64,000 bases of DNA from Pycnococcus provasolii (Eukaryota > Chlorophyta > Pseudoscourfieldiophyceae > Pseudoscourfieldiales). The DNA is taken from assembly GCA_049487715.1 (NCBI GenBank), contig CP150579.1:124001-188000 (forward strand). The letters run 5' to 3'. Of the stretch, positions 9,701 to 18,775 are shown in pieces (the stretch's first letter is position 1; each line of letters starts with the position of its first letter). Below the pieces are notes generated by a model. The model worked only from the letters and a program-made list of their open reading frames with translations. It was not told the DNA's origin and made no database searches. The position numbers were made by a program, and so were the translations under genes.

Positions 9701-11948
9701 ACCTCACGGTGGCAGCTTCGGCCATGCTTCCCGAGGCTATCGCGGCATCCAGCGATCGTCGTAGATTGTGGCAAAGGTGCATGCGCTGCAGTGCATCCGT
9801 TCGCACTTCGTGGATGGTAAGCTCCGCGTCACTGCGCGAAAGCGCGTAGCGGTACCAAAGCACCGATCGGCCGTGGTCGCCTAGCATTGCGCAGATTGCC
9901 GCGAGACCAAACGAGCCGTGCAGCACTGCACGTAGCGCATCCTCCGCCTCCAGACGGCGGCGCAGAAGCAGATTTGCCATGGCATCGTCACTCGTTGCGT
10001 ACACCTGCGCACCCGCGAATGCGTCCGTCGCACCAGCCCTTGTACGTGTCGTCTTGCGCAGGCCTCGTGAACCTATCGCGAAGTGGTCGCATGCCTGCCT
10101 CAAGCTGAGTAGAACGGGAAAGATTTTGCGCCTCTCCCTTACGGTAAGATCGGTGCCCTCCCCACGGCTCCTCGCGGTTTTGCAAGCTGCGGCGATGCTC
10201 GCGATGCTTCGCGCTTGGATATCCTTGTACCATTCTGACTCCACCGCGGTAAATTGAAGCGTCGTGGTTGATTCTCGTCGGCGTGGGAACGGAAGTTCGT
10301 TCGCCGCGGCGGCATCGCGACGACGTGTGCGCCAGAGAATTGGCGCGATCGATGAGATGAGGTAGCGGCAGGCTTGCTGCTGTATAGTAGGAGATGCTGC
10401 GGCTGCTTCGGAGGGTGCGGCAATTGCCGCATCCAAGGCTTTTCTCGCTGCGTCTGCATCGCAAGCCTCAATTGGCCCCGCGACGTGGCGCCTGTACCAA
10501 GATTCGCCGGCGCCAGAATCACATGGAGATATGCGGAGAAGAGCAAGAAGTCCCGCGGCATCGCCAATACCCTTGTGGAATGGCGTGCCAGTCGTGCACC
10601 ATCTCCTCTGTGCAAGAAGAGCGCGGCAAAGCTTAGCAGCTTCGGCGGTGCCTCCCTCGACGAGCTGTGCCTCGTCCAGGACGACGCGTTTCCAAAGAAT
10701 CGACGTAAGTGGCGTCGGAACGATGTGGCTCGCTCGCATGCTGTGCCGTGCACGGCTGTTCTCGCCCGTCGCATTGACATATCGCATATCCTTCTTCAGG
10801 ACTTCGTACGTTGTGATGACAATGTCAAACGAAGCGTGCAGCATCTGCGGCGTGGTTGGATATCTTCCTGACTGATCCTGCCCTTCATAGTTGAGAACGA
10901 TGCAAGGCGGATCGTCGGACTGGTCCAGTGTTGCGGCGGCGCCAGCTGGCGAGTCTGTTGTAAGCACCATCAGCTTGTGCACGTGTCGCTGCATCTCGTC
11001 GAGCCACTGGGATCGAATGGATGATGGCACGACGATAAGTGTCGCGCGCGAGGGCACGTTTGCGAGCGAGGTGGCCTCACCGTCCACTCGTTTGGTGACG
11101 CAGCGGCCACAGGTGAAGTTGAGTTGAGGAGCACTTTTGCGAGACGGGAGGTCGAAGCAGCGTCGGTGGAAGAAGTTGCCGCAGGTTGAGCAAGCGACGT
11201 CGTCCTTGGACTCCTTTGAGGCTGCGTGTCCGCACGCGCATAGTGCGTAGTGAAAGGTTGTGCCTCGTCGTCCGAGCGTTGGTTCCCAGTACACGCCATC
11301 AGGCTGTTCGACTTCCGCGCGTTTTTTACGCTTCGTCTGCGCCACGTTTGTTTCCGGCTGTTCGCGTTCCTGTTCTTGCTCTCTCCGTCGCTTGGCTGTT
11401 GTTTGTTGTGGTGGTGATGGCGGCGGCAAAGACTGATGAGTTTGGTTGTCTCCAAGAATGAGTGCAAGCAGCTCGACAGTCTTTCCCAGTCCCATTTCGT
11501 CTGCAAGCACGCCTCCACGGCACACGCCATTGTCGTTCGCTGTCGACGTCACTGCCTTGCTAGCCTCGTTTGGCGATATCGCGGCAGCCCTCTGCACGTC
11601 TCCGCGTTCTCTCGCCTGCATCCACGCGACCGCTCGACTTTGGTATGGTCGAAGTTGAGGCCTCAGTTGAGTCATGATTGTCGGTCCATCGCATGTCCCT
11701 GTCCCACACGGTCTCGCGAGAAGGCGGTACAAAAATGGAAACATCAACGTGGGTGATGACCTGGAAGGATGAGACGAAGGAGACGAATGAACCGGCACGG
11801 ACGAAGGCAACAAATCAGAATCATCAGATTCATCGTCCGAGGAGTGGTGCACATCATGTGGTTGTTGTGGATCATCATGGGATGGCATGAATGATGGGAC
11901 GGCGGCATCGAGGCGTCGACGTGGCGTTTGAGTCTTCTTGCGCGCCAT
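6708..11948 (-). CDS. SHPRH: SHPRH-like SNF2 helicase / RING E3 ubiquitin ligase
   Basis: Intronless, 1746 aa, close to the usual SHPRH length (about 1680 aa). Order of domains: SNF2 ATPase start (LRPYQSRAVAWMQ, then Walker A in LADEMGLGKTVELL, about residues 95-160), a PHD finger inserted in the ATPase (about 235-283, Cys4-His-Cys3 spacing), the DEAQ box (VVLDEAQLVEGG) and RRWCTTGTPFHKG. A long helical insertion follows, then a C3HC4 RING (CPVCGDPITVFLDCGHAVCG to CPICREP, about 1389-1448) and the C-terminal helicase lobe (about 1570-1690, HGGMGLNVLSAQHVVFVEP and KGRVARVGQ). A split helicase with internal PHD and RING is diagnostic of SHPRH/Irc20, which acts on PCNA in DNA-damage tolerance. 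I do not see a linker-histone (H15) domain. Its start is 212 bp from a divergent small gene. Confidence 0.85.
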   Translation of the reverse strand: MARKKTQTPRRRLDAAVPSFMPSHDDPQQPHDVHHSSDDESDDSDLLPSSVPVHSSPSSHPSRSSPTLMFPFLYRLLARPCGTGTCDGPTIMTQLRPQLRPYQSRAVAWMQARERGDVQRAAAISPNEASKAVTSTANDNGVCRGGVLADEMGLGKTVELLALILGDNQTHQSLPPPSPPQQTTAKRRREQEQEREQPETNVAQTKRKKRAEVEQPDGVYWEPTLGRRGTTFHYALCACGHAASKESKDDVACSTCGNFFHRRCFDLPSRKSAPQLNFTCGRCVTKRVDGEATSLANVPSRATLIVVPSSIRSQWLDEMQRHVHKLMVLTTDSPAGAAATLDQSDDPPCIVLNYEGQDQSGRYPTTPQMLHASFDIVITTYEVLKKDMRYVNATGENSRARHSMRASHIVPTPLTSILWKRVVLDEAQLVEGGTAEAAKLCRALLAQRRWCTTGTPFHKGIGDAAGLLALLRISPCDSGAGESWYRRHVAGPIEACDADAARKALDAAIAAPSEAAAASPTIQQQACRYLISSIAPILWRTRRRDAAAANELPFPRRRESTTTLQFTAVESEWYKDIQARSIASIAAACKTARSRGEGTDLTVRERRKIFPVLLSLRQACDHFAIGSRGLRKTTRTRAGATDAFAGAQVYATSDDAMANLLLRRRLEAEDALRAVLHGSFGLAAICAMLGDHGRSVLWYRYALSRSDAELTIHEVRTDALQRMHLCHNLRRSLDAAIASGSMAEAATVRLTAIAFAGVTPFDPPAVLDAHETRLLQERANPQPSSATEPAGAGGGGPSSCTASDVNVLLSSVRQLDADVAAKNNPAIAQSTTTSASSLNTAALDTEITLRGSEYVSEWISKLGTAASDFLHAVKASQKAADELEAAASAAMSPGSRAPRTGLDASLFNDGGKVVGASNAPSTNASAPLHVSALVACLGELWWSVHLDERCASEAGTDGHGVVTLLLNQVKRQHNDAVNAEKNKWFGQRSVDGMEMVAKNRTGLKSWILNQLELIFKASHSWRRAMQRLSRDVMPTPIELEGQCGVLPDEAPRASGSVARQPTRAAIRAAGACSLCSQTGTLGQASNLRTCPCCQVDLEVLFIAQGRMFDLKLLRGEAATVEELVEVRRKQILGGRRVDGADGGASNAGAILRVLHQHKELANVIQMLRVLMPGVTHSLRPVALAHMNYLRCLAKEMEQADTLVKSQIAALHSYDEVDSCTSRVLLSKALREQVVESACTNVAVRQSLGVAAASAAAGMSTPEDVFCVQEDEAELARREMGYTTTKSGALVLRTWPDVAELFAESSANVTTGLVDLRNAGRKIRHLREIQREALRQQKAREASAPRILGGAAHPAGTTARDAAAAAAEARAAAASAAAPAAAAADGTACPVCGDPITVFLDCGHAVCGQCAKKLARSFATRIAPAASPGSPSGRNGVAAVKCPICREPTARANAIRVAPATETLADAEGVDAGDHAKVSLPSTAAADVAAPAPASPRPAVRRKLAMGEEDAPSVEEEGSCEKHLAVEGNYGTKLEAVVRRIMWISRQPQVFRSDDQQQQQQLAGGAAGSAETTAMTPKQRCVVFSDFAETLKILSQCLTRNGVAHCLAVSRGDVPLQVRTFEKADELAADCPAALLMPLKHGGMGLNVLSAQHVVFVEPCLHRGQEEQAKGRVARVGQRSAEVVTHHFKVEGTVEESLYGSRGAGDGDGDDDDDDDGGGGENREQPNDDGVVLATLMKEVAKWEASR

Positions 11949-11998
11949 TCTTAAATTGAAATAAAAATATGAAATAGCGAGGAAGGAGGATGCCCAAC

Positions 11999-12019
11999 GA
12001 ACCTAACCCTAACCCTAAT
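11999..12019. promoter_or_regulatory. telomere-like CCCTAA tract in a divergent promoter
   Basis: Two full CCCTAA units plus a degenerate one lie in the 212-bp spacer between the SHPRH-like gene (-) and the small secreted gene (+). It is one of nine such tracts in the window, all in 5' spacers. Plant telo-boxes are known promoter elements; the role here is inferred. Confidence 0.4.
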
Positions 12020-12160
12020 GCGTTCTCATCACACAGTACAACAGTACAGCAGGGGAAAGGCTTAATTAAAGTCCGATGGATTGGGGTTTAGGGGGGGACA
12101 ATACATAGTAATCGAACACCGCCAATCAATCGTCGCGATCTGGACATCTGCCGTGAAAGA

Positions 12161-12589
12161 ATGGCGGTCGTCGGTGTGATGCTGCTGCTTGTCGCGATAC
12201 TGCCTCTAGTAACTGGTCATGTAGCAGCACAACAACAACTTCAGCAGCCTCATCAAAAGGTAATGATGGTTTGCGACGAGCGCATTCCGTATGTGCTAGC
12301 GGTAGGCCATCGAGTGCAAACGCGTCAATCATCACGCGCTCGAGAGAAGAAGGCTCAAACAAATTTACCGCGGCTGATGGATTGGCGGCTGGATGTATGG
12401 GCGAAGGATGACTTCAAGCTCGTGCGAGAGAATCCACCGCTCTGTATCTCGGTGAACGAAAACGAAGTGGCCGCGGCAGCGAATAAAGGTATGTCAGCGT
12501 GCATTCGTCTTCACGTCGAAGATCGCTTTCTGTTGGAAACCACCGGCCTATATGTGAAGGGAGGGGACCACGGAGTGTTATGTATTTAA
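12161..12589 (+). CDS. small secreted protein of unknown function
   Basis: 142 aa. It begins with a good signal peptide: a hydrophobic core rich in Val and Leu (residues 4-18) followed by a likely cleavage site near HVAAQQ. The mature part is basic in the middle (RQSSRAREKK), has four Cys residues (VCDER, PLCIS, SACIR and the end VLCI) and no domain I recognise. It starts 212 bp from the divergent SHPRH-like gene. A GTATGT-like donor occurs inside the frame near 12489, so the real gene could be spliced into the spacer downstream, but the frame stays open for another 33 residues after it. This could be a short real gene or the first exon of a longer one. Confidence 0.4.
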   Translation: MAVVGVMLLLVAILPLVTGHVAAQQQLQQPHQKVMMVCDERIPYVLAVGHRVQTRQSSRAREKKAQTNLPRLMDWRLDVWAKDDFKLVRENPPLCISVNENEVAAAANKGMSACIRLHVEDRFLLETTGLYVKGGDHGVLCI

Positions 12590-13892
12590 AGGTAACTTAA
12601 GGTCGTCTAGTGTTACACGAGATAACACTTAACAACAATAATAAACTCCGTACGTGGTTGTTTCCACCACGGAACCCACCATCCCTTACAAGGTGGGGGG
12701 AGGGAGACTTCTCCGAGCTCCCTTTTTCTTCCAAGGGGTCACGTGATCCCTTCCAGGTATAACGTGATTCAGCCCTTTCGGGATCACGTGATTATAGATG
12801 GGCATTTACGCCGTCACGCCGGAGGGGGGGGGCGTCATGACGCGTCACGTGACGCGTCACGCGTCAAGTAACGTTTTACGCGTCACGTGTGACGGTTTTC
12901 GGCGCCGACAAACCCCTAAACCAATCCCCGACCAAATTCCCCGACCAAGGCGGTTGAACCCCCAATTCCCCGCACGTCACGCCGGCGAGGGGGGGGCGTC
13001 ATGACGCGTCACGTGACGCGTCACGCGTCAAGTAACGTTTTACGCGTAACGCTTTACGCCCATGTATACACGTGATTCCTCAGTGATAGAGGACAGGCCG
13101 GCGACGGAGGGGACAGTCCCGAGGCCGGGGGAAGGCGGTGGGGTACCGGGTAGAGGATTATGGGGGTTTCGTTTCGGGGTTCCCTGTTCTGTAATGGCTT
13201 GATGAACTTCTACTTATTAGGGGTTGGTTGCGACTCTTCTGCCCCCTTCCTTGATCGTAATAGGAGCACGACCGCGGGGGGGATCCCCAAAATCGCTCCT
13301 CCTGGAATCCTCAATCCTGGATAATAGATTCATTAAGGTAGATTCAAACTCATCCAAACAGAAAAACCTCGTACTAATAAAAAAAAGGGGAACAAAGGGG
13401 GCCGCTCCCTCTATAACATCACCCACCCGGTTTTATCCCAGCGTAGGAAGTCGCCACGTCGAAGAAACACAGACCATATCCCCCCGTTGTTGCCATTGCC
13501 CCCAGTGGGGAAGAAAACAGTCCGGTCCCTGACTGAGGAAGGGGAAGGGGAAGGGTCCCGAAGGGGAAGGGGAACGTCCTGAACGAAACCTAGCCGGAAA
13601 TTAACCCGTTTTATTGGTTTTACCTTTATTAGCTAAAATTAGCCGTTTCTCAGCCGTTCCTTTCCCCTGACTGCTTTGTTGGTTTTTCTGCTGAGGTTTT
13701 TGCTGTACGGTTTTTTTACTGTTGTAGTGCGTGTTTGCGTTGAAGTGTGTGTTGAAGTGTGTGTTGAAGTCTTTGTGTTTGTTGTTTAGTGTTGAAGTGA
13801 TCAGTGTTGGCGCTGTCGCTATAAATAATAGTGCCGTTGCTGGTTAGTACAAGTTCTCAGTAGTTCTAATACTTTTTAGTAGTAACGTTATT
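12590..13892. other. gene-poor spacer, 1.3 kb
   Basis: No convincing gene. It holds a near-palindromic CACGTG site at 12734-12753, the repeat element described separately (12783-13076) and a G/C homopolymer-rich stretch to about 13200. An AT-richer segment (13200-13560) follows, with short open frames on both strands (longest 102 codons at 13224 on +, 69 codons ending at 13217 on -). The last 150 bp before the next start have TGTTGAAG-type repeats (about 13735-13800), probably the promoter or 5' UTR of the next gene. Confidence 0.6.
12783..13076. repeat. palindrome-rich repeat element with inverted ends and an internal 72-bp direct repeat
   Basis: The ends are inverted copies. The left arm 12783-12803 matches the reverse complement of 13058-13076 except for a 2-nt gap and one mismatch. 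Inside, a unit of about 72 bp occurs twice in direct orientation (12812-12883 and 12975-13047), nearly identical. Each unit has a G run followed by a perfect 22-bp palindrome (12838-12859 and 13002-13023) built from TGACGCGTCA halves around CACGTG. The structure resembles a small non-autonomous inverted-repeat element or a dense regulatory/protein-binding array. I see no clear target-site duplication. Confidence 0.6.
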
Positions 13893-16823
13893 ATGGAAGT
13901 GGCAGCGGGAGCGTCGCTTGTTGGCGGCGTGGGGGGGACAAAAAGACGCACGTCGTCGTCCAGTGCGCCGGCGACAATCAGCATCACGCATGCTCATGCA
14001 CAACAACCTGCAACAACAACAGCAATAATCAGACCGGCGACTACAAATAAAAACAGCAACAGTGACGACAAACCACAACAAAAAAATACGCTCATTTGCA
14101 GTTCGTCGTCAGCACCACCGTCGCTATCACCAGGTGGTGGGATGGTCAATCTTGCGCCTTGTCCGGAGACGTCGCAGTCATCGAACTGGGAGACGCCGCC
14201 TTCATCCAGCGGGAGCCAAGGTGAAGCTGCTGCTACTGCCACTGAGGATAGTGGTGGGGCAAGAGGAGGAGAGGAGGAGGAGGAGGAAGATCACCAAGGA
14301 AAAGTTGAAGCCGCTAACAACAACACATCCTCAGCAGTACGTCAAGAAGCGAAATCTGGTGGCGATCACGACGATAGCAACAATGTAGCGGATGCCGCTA
14401 TTATTATCACCACGGCTGACGATGAGAACGACAACAGCAAGGACAACAGCAACGTACAGCAACAAACAAATCAGAAGAAGAACAAGCAGCAAGAGGAGGA
14501 GGAACAGCCAGCGATGCAGCAGCGCGCATATGATGACGAAGAGGACGAAATAGAGCCGAATCATTTGCCACCACCAAAACAAGCGGCATCAGCAGCAGCT
14601 CCACCACCACCTCCTCCTCCTTCGCATACAGCTTCCACCAACAAACCACCCCTTCCACAACCACCACCACCGCCACCACAATCATCATCCAAGCAGCAGC
14701 AGCAGCAAGACGACGACAACGACGACCCAAAAAAGGAAACAGCGAAGGATGACAAGAAGACGGACGCCGCGGCGGACTCCTCAGTTGCTGCTCCTGTTGC
14801 TGACCGGGAGTTGGGTGCCACGCACTCGAATGCGCCATACGTTTCTCCGGAAGAGCGTCGGCGACGTGCGAGGCTGCTTGCAGATCGCAAGGACAGGTAC
14901 ATACGACAGGGAACCATGCTTCGTCGTCTGACGGCGGCGGCATCGCACCAACACCTCCAAGAAGTGGAGCTGGCGCCATCCACCGCCTCGTCGTTTCGTG
15001 CTCATCTGCCCAACCTCACCACCAGCCAACTTGCAAGATACGAAAGCAGCACGATTGCCGCGGTGCGCGTCATTGTCGCGTTCCTCGCGGACGCACTCAG
15101 AAGTTCCACAGAAGCGACGAAAACTCCCACGCCAACGATGGGATCGCACTACATCGCCACGCGATCAATCAGCGGCGGCGATTCGTCGTCGTCGCGCAGC
15201 GCGATTGCGCACATGCAGGAAGTTGTGGACTTTGATCCATCTGCAGCGGCGGCTACGGCTCAAGCAACGATGAATCGACTTCTTGCACGAGATCGTCGCG
15301 AGCAGGTGCTTCCATTTAAAAGGCGGCTCGCTGTTGCGGTTGTCAATCTTCGTCCACGCAGTCGATTTATGACGCCGTCGTCGAAAAAGTCTGATGACAA
15401 AGGGACGAAAATGAAAAAGGCTGCAAGTGACGACAACCTGTCAGCATCGTCACTGCTAGAACCGGGCACGGCAATCGACGTTACGTTCGGAGGAGGCATT
15501 GTGCTTCAGGCGCTCACCCTCAAATCTGGAAGTGACGACAGCGACGAAGGCGACGAAGGCGGCGAAGGCGAGGGCGAAGGCGACGACGATGTGGAAATCG
15601 TCGTCACGCTGCCAACGCTTCGCGTCGTCGTGGGGGCGGATGGCACACTTCGAGATGCCAAGGCACGATGGGTGGGAAAGTGTCTGCTACACACACGCAC
15701 GCGCGCGTCGTCGCTTGTCGCCACCAATAATGACACAGTCAGCACAACAAGGCAGCAGGAGCTCGTGCAGGTTGCAGACTTGTCATTTGCAGACGACGTC
15801 GGTGGCTTCACTCATATCGAAGGTACTCTCGACGCTGTCATTACAGCTCCTCCTCCTCCTCCTGCATCGTCAGCAAAAGCAAAGGAGAATGATGAGGATG
15901 ACGACACACCACCACCTTCTGTGACGGCGTCGCGTCGGATTGGCACATTTTCTGGAAGTTACGACGACACGGTGCATTACGTTCCGTGCACAGCACCGCA
16001 TGCCCGAGGTTTGGGTGTGGGTGCAATCCTTCGCCAGCAAGCTGCTGGTACTACTGCACCATCACCGCCATCCCCTGTCGTGTGCTTCGACGCGTCATTG
16101 AACGGCCCACCTGGTGGTACGACAGTCTTAGGCCATGTGAACCTTGAGGGGATTGGGCCAATGGAGATGCCCGCGCTGTGGGCGTGCGTGCACGACTCAA
16201 TTGTGGCGCTCGCCGCGCGAGGTACCGCACAGGGTGAAGCACTCGACGATGATGACGATTGGATTATGATGCCAACGCCAGACAACAGCGAGACTGCCAG
16301 CAGCACTGTTGCTGCAACCACCAGAGAGGATGAGGCAACATCAACAAGCGTCAGTTCGTCGTCAGATCATCGCTACGCGAGATTGGCGCGAGCGCTTGGT
16401 GGCCTGAGTTTCGACAATGCATTCAGATCGAGGCGTCGACAGCGTGACGGAGGTGCGAAGCAGCACCGTCGCGATGAAGAGGTTTCTTCTGGCAACCGTG
16501 CCGACGGCGACGGCGGTTTGTTCCGCAATTTTTTTGGCAACCGCAAAAGCCGCACCTCCACCACCACCGCCGCCGCCGCCACCACATCTGCCGACGACTC
16601 TCCTCCATCGACAGCATCTAAATCTGAAGGCAGTAGTGGTGTACACGACGACGTCTTTACGCACATGCCGCCGAACCTTGTGCGAACGAAGCTGAGGGTA
16701 ACGAAACGCGACGACGTCGACGATGATACATCGTCATCGTCATCGTCAAAGCAGCAGCATATGCACCATCTCTGCTACCAGCTTTCTTATGTCGTCACGG
16801 ACGCAGCAGCAGCAGCAGAATGA
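13893..16823 (+). CDS. large low-complexity protein, unknown function
   Basis: 976 aa, intronless. The N-terminal third is disordered, with Asn, Gln, Glu, Asp and Pro runs, including long Pro tracts near residues 230-265. A basic segment (PEERRRRARLLADRKDRY, about residue 317) opens a more ordered region. Two stretches look folded and beta-rich: about residues 525-640 (GTAIDVTFGGGIVLQALTLK, an acidic loop, then EIVVTLPTLRVVVGADG) and about 680-800 (GTFSGSYDDTVHYVPC to IGPMEMPALWACVHDSIVAL). The tail is Ser/Asp-rich with further homopolymers. I recognise no family. The ordered islands and consistent codon usage argue that it is a real gene. Its stop faces the convergent RING gene about 190 bp away. 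Confidence 0.6.
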   Translation: MEVAAGASLVGGVGGTKRRTSSSSAPATISITHAHAQQPATTTAIIRPATTNKNSNSDDKPQQKNTLICSSSSAPPSLSPGGGMVNLAPCPETSQSSNWETPPSSSGSQGEAAATATEDSGGARGGEEEEEEDHQGKVEAANNNTSSAVRQEAKSGGDHDDSNNVADAAIIITTADDENDNSKDNSNVQQQTNQKKNKQQEEEEQPAMQQRAYDDEEDEIEPNHLPPPKQAASAAAPPPPPPPSHTASTNKPPLPQPPPPPPQSSSKQQQQQDDDNDDPKKETAKDDKKTDAAADSSVAAPVADRELGATHSNAPYVSPEERRRRARLLADRKDRYIRQGTMLRRLTAAASHQHLQEVELAPSTASSFRAHLPNLTTSQLARYESSTIAAVRVIVAFLADALRSSTEATKTPTPTMGSHYIATRSISGGDSSSSRSAIAHMQEVVDFDPSAAAATAQATMNRLLARDRREQVLPFKRRLAVAVVNLRPRSRFMTPSSKKSDDKGTKMKKAASDDNLSASSLLEPGTAIDVTFGGGIVLQALTLKSGSDDSDEGDEGGEGEGEGDDDVEIVVTLPTLRVVVGADGTLRDAKARWVGKCLLHTRTRASSLVATNNDTVSTTRQQELVQVADLSFADDVGGFTHIEGTLDAVITAPPPPPASSAKAKENDEDDDTPPPSVTASRRIGTFSGSYDDTVHYVPCTAPHARGLGVGAILRQQAAGTTAPSPPSPVVCFDASLNGPPGGTTVLGHVNLEGIGPMEMPALWACVHDSIVALAARGTAQGEALDDDDDWIMMPTPDNSETASSTVAATTREDEATSTSVSSSSDHRYARLARALGGLSFDNAFRSRRRQRDGGAKQHRRDEEVSSGNRADGDGGLFRNFFGNRKSRTSTTTAAAATTSADDSPPSTASKSEGSSGVHDDVFTHMPPNLVRTKLRVTKRDDVDDDTSSSSSSKQQHMHHLCYQLSYVVTDAAAAAE

Positions 16824-17011
16824 GTCAGCGATTGGCATTGATCTTACTACGGGTTTTGACTTGGGATAAGTTGGAGACGTGAGAGGTGGAGAGAAAACAA
16901 AATGAAAGAAAAGTAAATAATAAATATGAGTATGGGAAAAACACACACACAAACAAATGAAAAAAAACTTTTCGACTTTTTACAGAGAGGTTGATGAGTG
17001 CACGAACTTAC

Positions 17012-18316
17012 TCACGAGTGTTCTCTTGCCAATAATGGCTGTTGATCGTCTGGCACATCGTCATCCTCCACAACAACATCGGAGAGCGAGTGTCGCTCGT
17101 CGTCATCGTCGTCGCCACTGACGCTGCTGCTCGACTCGTCTTCCTCAGCACCTTCAGCGACGGCAAAGAGGGAACGGTCGTTCCCCTCGTCGTCCGTCGC
17201 ATCCGTCTCCTCGTTGTCATCCTGTGCCGTTGTCTGCTCCTCGAGCGGACGTCTCGCATCGTGCTTGCATATGGGACACATCGCACGTCGGGTTGTCAGC
17301 CACTGGTCAATGCACGACTTGTGGAAGCGGTGCTTGCACGGCAGCTCGCGCAGCTGCTCACGTGGCTCGTAGTCCTCGAGGCAGACGGCGCACGTCGCGT
17401 GATCAGACGCCTCGTAGTCGAGTCCAGACTCGACGTCTCCCCCCTCCTCTGCCGTTGCCGTTTCCGACGTCGCCGCCGCCTCCGCTGCGGCGACGGCGGC
17501 ACACGCGGTGGTGGTTCCAAAAGCGAAGCAGGGCAGGCGAGAAACCGCCGCACGCGTCATCGTCAGCGGCTCACTGTCCTCCGCATCGTCGGCGCCGTTG
17601 TTTGCGGCAGCGTTCGCCATGCGCCGTCTTCGTGCGCTCTGCGACCTCATGACGAAGAGCAGGCTGGTGACAGCCGCGGCGGAGAATGCGGCGGCGAAGC
17701 TCGCACCGACGGAGTCGAAGAAGCTCGCCGGATATCCGTCGTCGTACATGTCCACTCGTACTGTGTTTGGTTTGTTTCTGCTGATTTGCTTTTCCATGAA
17801 GAGTCCGGACGTGAGGTCGACGAACGTCGCCGGTATGTGCGGGTCTGGGTCTCCTCTGTTACGAATCATCTCGTACGGCGGTTCGTACCTGTCGTCGTAG
17901 ATGATGGCTGCGACGGCACCGACCGCTTCTGCGTTGAATACCTTTTGTGCAAAGTGGCACGAGTCCGGGTCGTCCAGAGCTGACCTTCGTGCTAGAATGA
18001 CAAAAGGCAGTCGTGACCCAGAAACGGGGTCAAGGGGCGGTTTGTTGTTGAGAGGGGAGCACGCGTCAATGTTTGGCGACGCGATTTGAAGGAGACCCTT
18101 GATCGCTTTCGACGGACCTGCAGGTATGTGCGGTCCAAAGAGCGCGGGCACGTCGTCAAACGCCCACGAAGATGTGTTGTGCGTGATGATGATGGACGCG
18201 TCAACACCACACGACGACCTTGAAGAGGATAAGACAATGTAAAAGATGAGCACCAAGAATGAAGAGCAACAACGACGAGAACGACCCCAAGAACTTGTAA
18301 GTAAGGAGGAGGCCAT
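17012..18316 (-). CDS. PA-TM-RING E3 ubiquitin ligase (RNF13/RMR type)
   Basis: 434 aa from the Met at 18316. I prefer this start to the upstream in-frame one at 18427 because it is followed directly by a signal peptide (CCSSFLVLIFYIVLSSS). The lumenal part resembles a protease-associated domain (about residues 55-180; GLLQIASPNIDACSPL, LPFVILARR, VGAVAAIIYDD). A transmembrane helix follows at about 200-225 (SFAAAFSAAAVTSLLFVM). The cytosolic tail has a RING-H2 finger at about 307-349 (CAVCLEDYEP, LPCKHRFHKSCIDQWL, CPIC) and an acidic Ser/Asp-rich end. Proteins of this layout are endosomal or vacuolar E3 ligases or sorting receptors. The RING ligands are all present. Confidence 0.85.
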   Translation of the reverse strand: MASSLLTSSWGRSRRCCSSFLVLIFYIVLSSSRSSCGVDASIIITHNTSSWAFDDVPALFGPHIPAGPSKAIKGLLQIASPNIDACSPLNNKPPLDPVSGSRLPFVILARRSALDDPDSCHFAQKVFNAEAVGAVAAIIYDDRYEPPYEMIRNRGDPDPHIPATFVDLTSGLFMEKQISRNKPNTVRVDMYDDGYPASFFDSVGASFAAAFSAAAVTSLLFVMRSQSARRRRMANAAANNGADDAEDSEPLTMTRAAVSRLPCFAFGTTTACAAVAAAEAAATSETATAEEGGDVESGLDYEASDHATCAVCLEDYEPREQLRELPCKHRFHKSCIDQWLTTRRAMCPICKHDARRPLEEQTTAQDDNEETDATDDEGNDRSLFAVAEGAEEDESSSSVSGDDDDDERHSLSDVVVEDDDVPDDQQPLLAREHS

Positions 18317-18775
18317 TCTTATCAAGCAACCAACTAAAGGTACAAGAAATACCTTCGAGGAATACCCGAAATGTGTGTCGTCGCCAACAAAGTTACAAAA
18401 CACTACGTGGAGAGGGGGCTTTGCCACCTCACTCCCCCCCCTCCACCCTGGGCTGGTTTCTGAGGGGATTGGGATTTGGAAGTTCCCTGGGACGCGTCAT
18501 TCGGAGGGAGATTAGGCGCTTTTCCTCCGGTATGTTACCGGGTAGGGATAGAAATGTTTAGAAGGATCGGTCTTTGAATGGAATAGGCTACGGGTTCGGG
18601 TTTGAGGGTAAGGGTGTTAGGGTTAGGGTGTTAGGGTTTGGGGGTAAGGGTGTTAGGGTTAGGGTTACGGCTCCCTCCCCTCCCTCTCCTCCATCCCTCT
18701 TTTTAACATTACCGTCGTCATCGGCGGCGGCGCCCTTCCCATCTTCCCTTCTCCCAATCATATCATATCATTATC
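18317..18775. other. 5' spacer between the PA-TM-RING and PPIL2-like genes
   Basis: No gene seen. The spacer separates two divergent starts. Its right half carries a telomere-like tract (18605-18668) and then a C/T-rich leader running up to the start codon at 18776. Confidence 0.6.
18605..18668. promoter_or_regulatory. telomere-like TTAGGG tract
   Basis: A run of TTAGGG units interspersed with GTAAGGGTG and TTTGGGGG variants lies about 110 bp upstream of the PPIL2-like start. It is the longest degenerate telomere-like tract in the window. Its position in the 5' spacer suggests a telo-box-type promoter element (inference). Confidence 0.45.

Noticed and set aside
13217-13426. 69-codon AT-richer frame on - in the 12.6-13.9 kb spacer
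   Set aside because: It could be a remnant of a mobile element, but it has no recognisable domain and its neighbouring frame is broken by stops.
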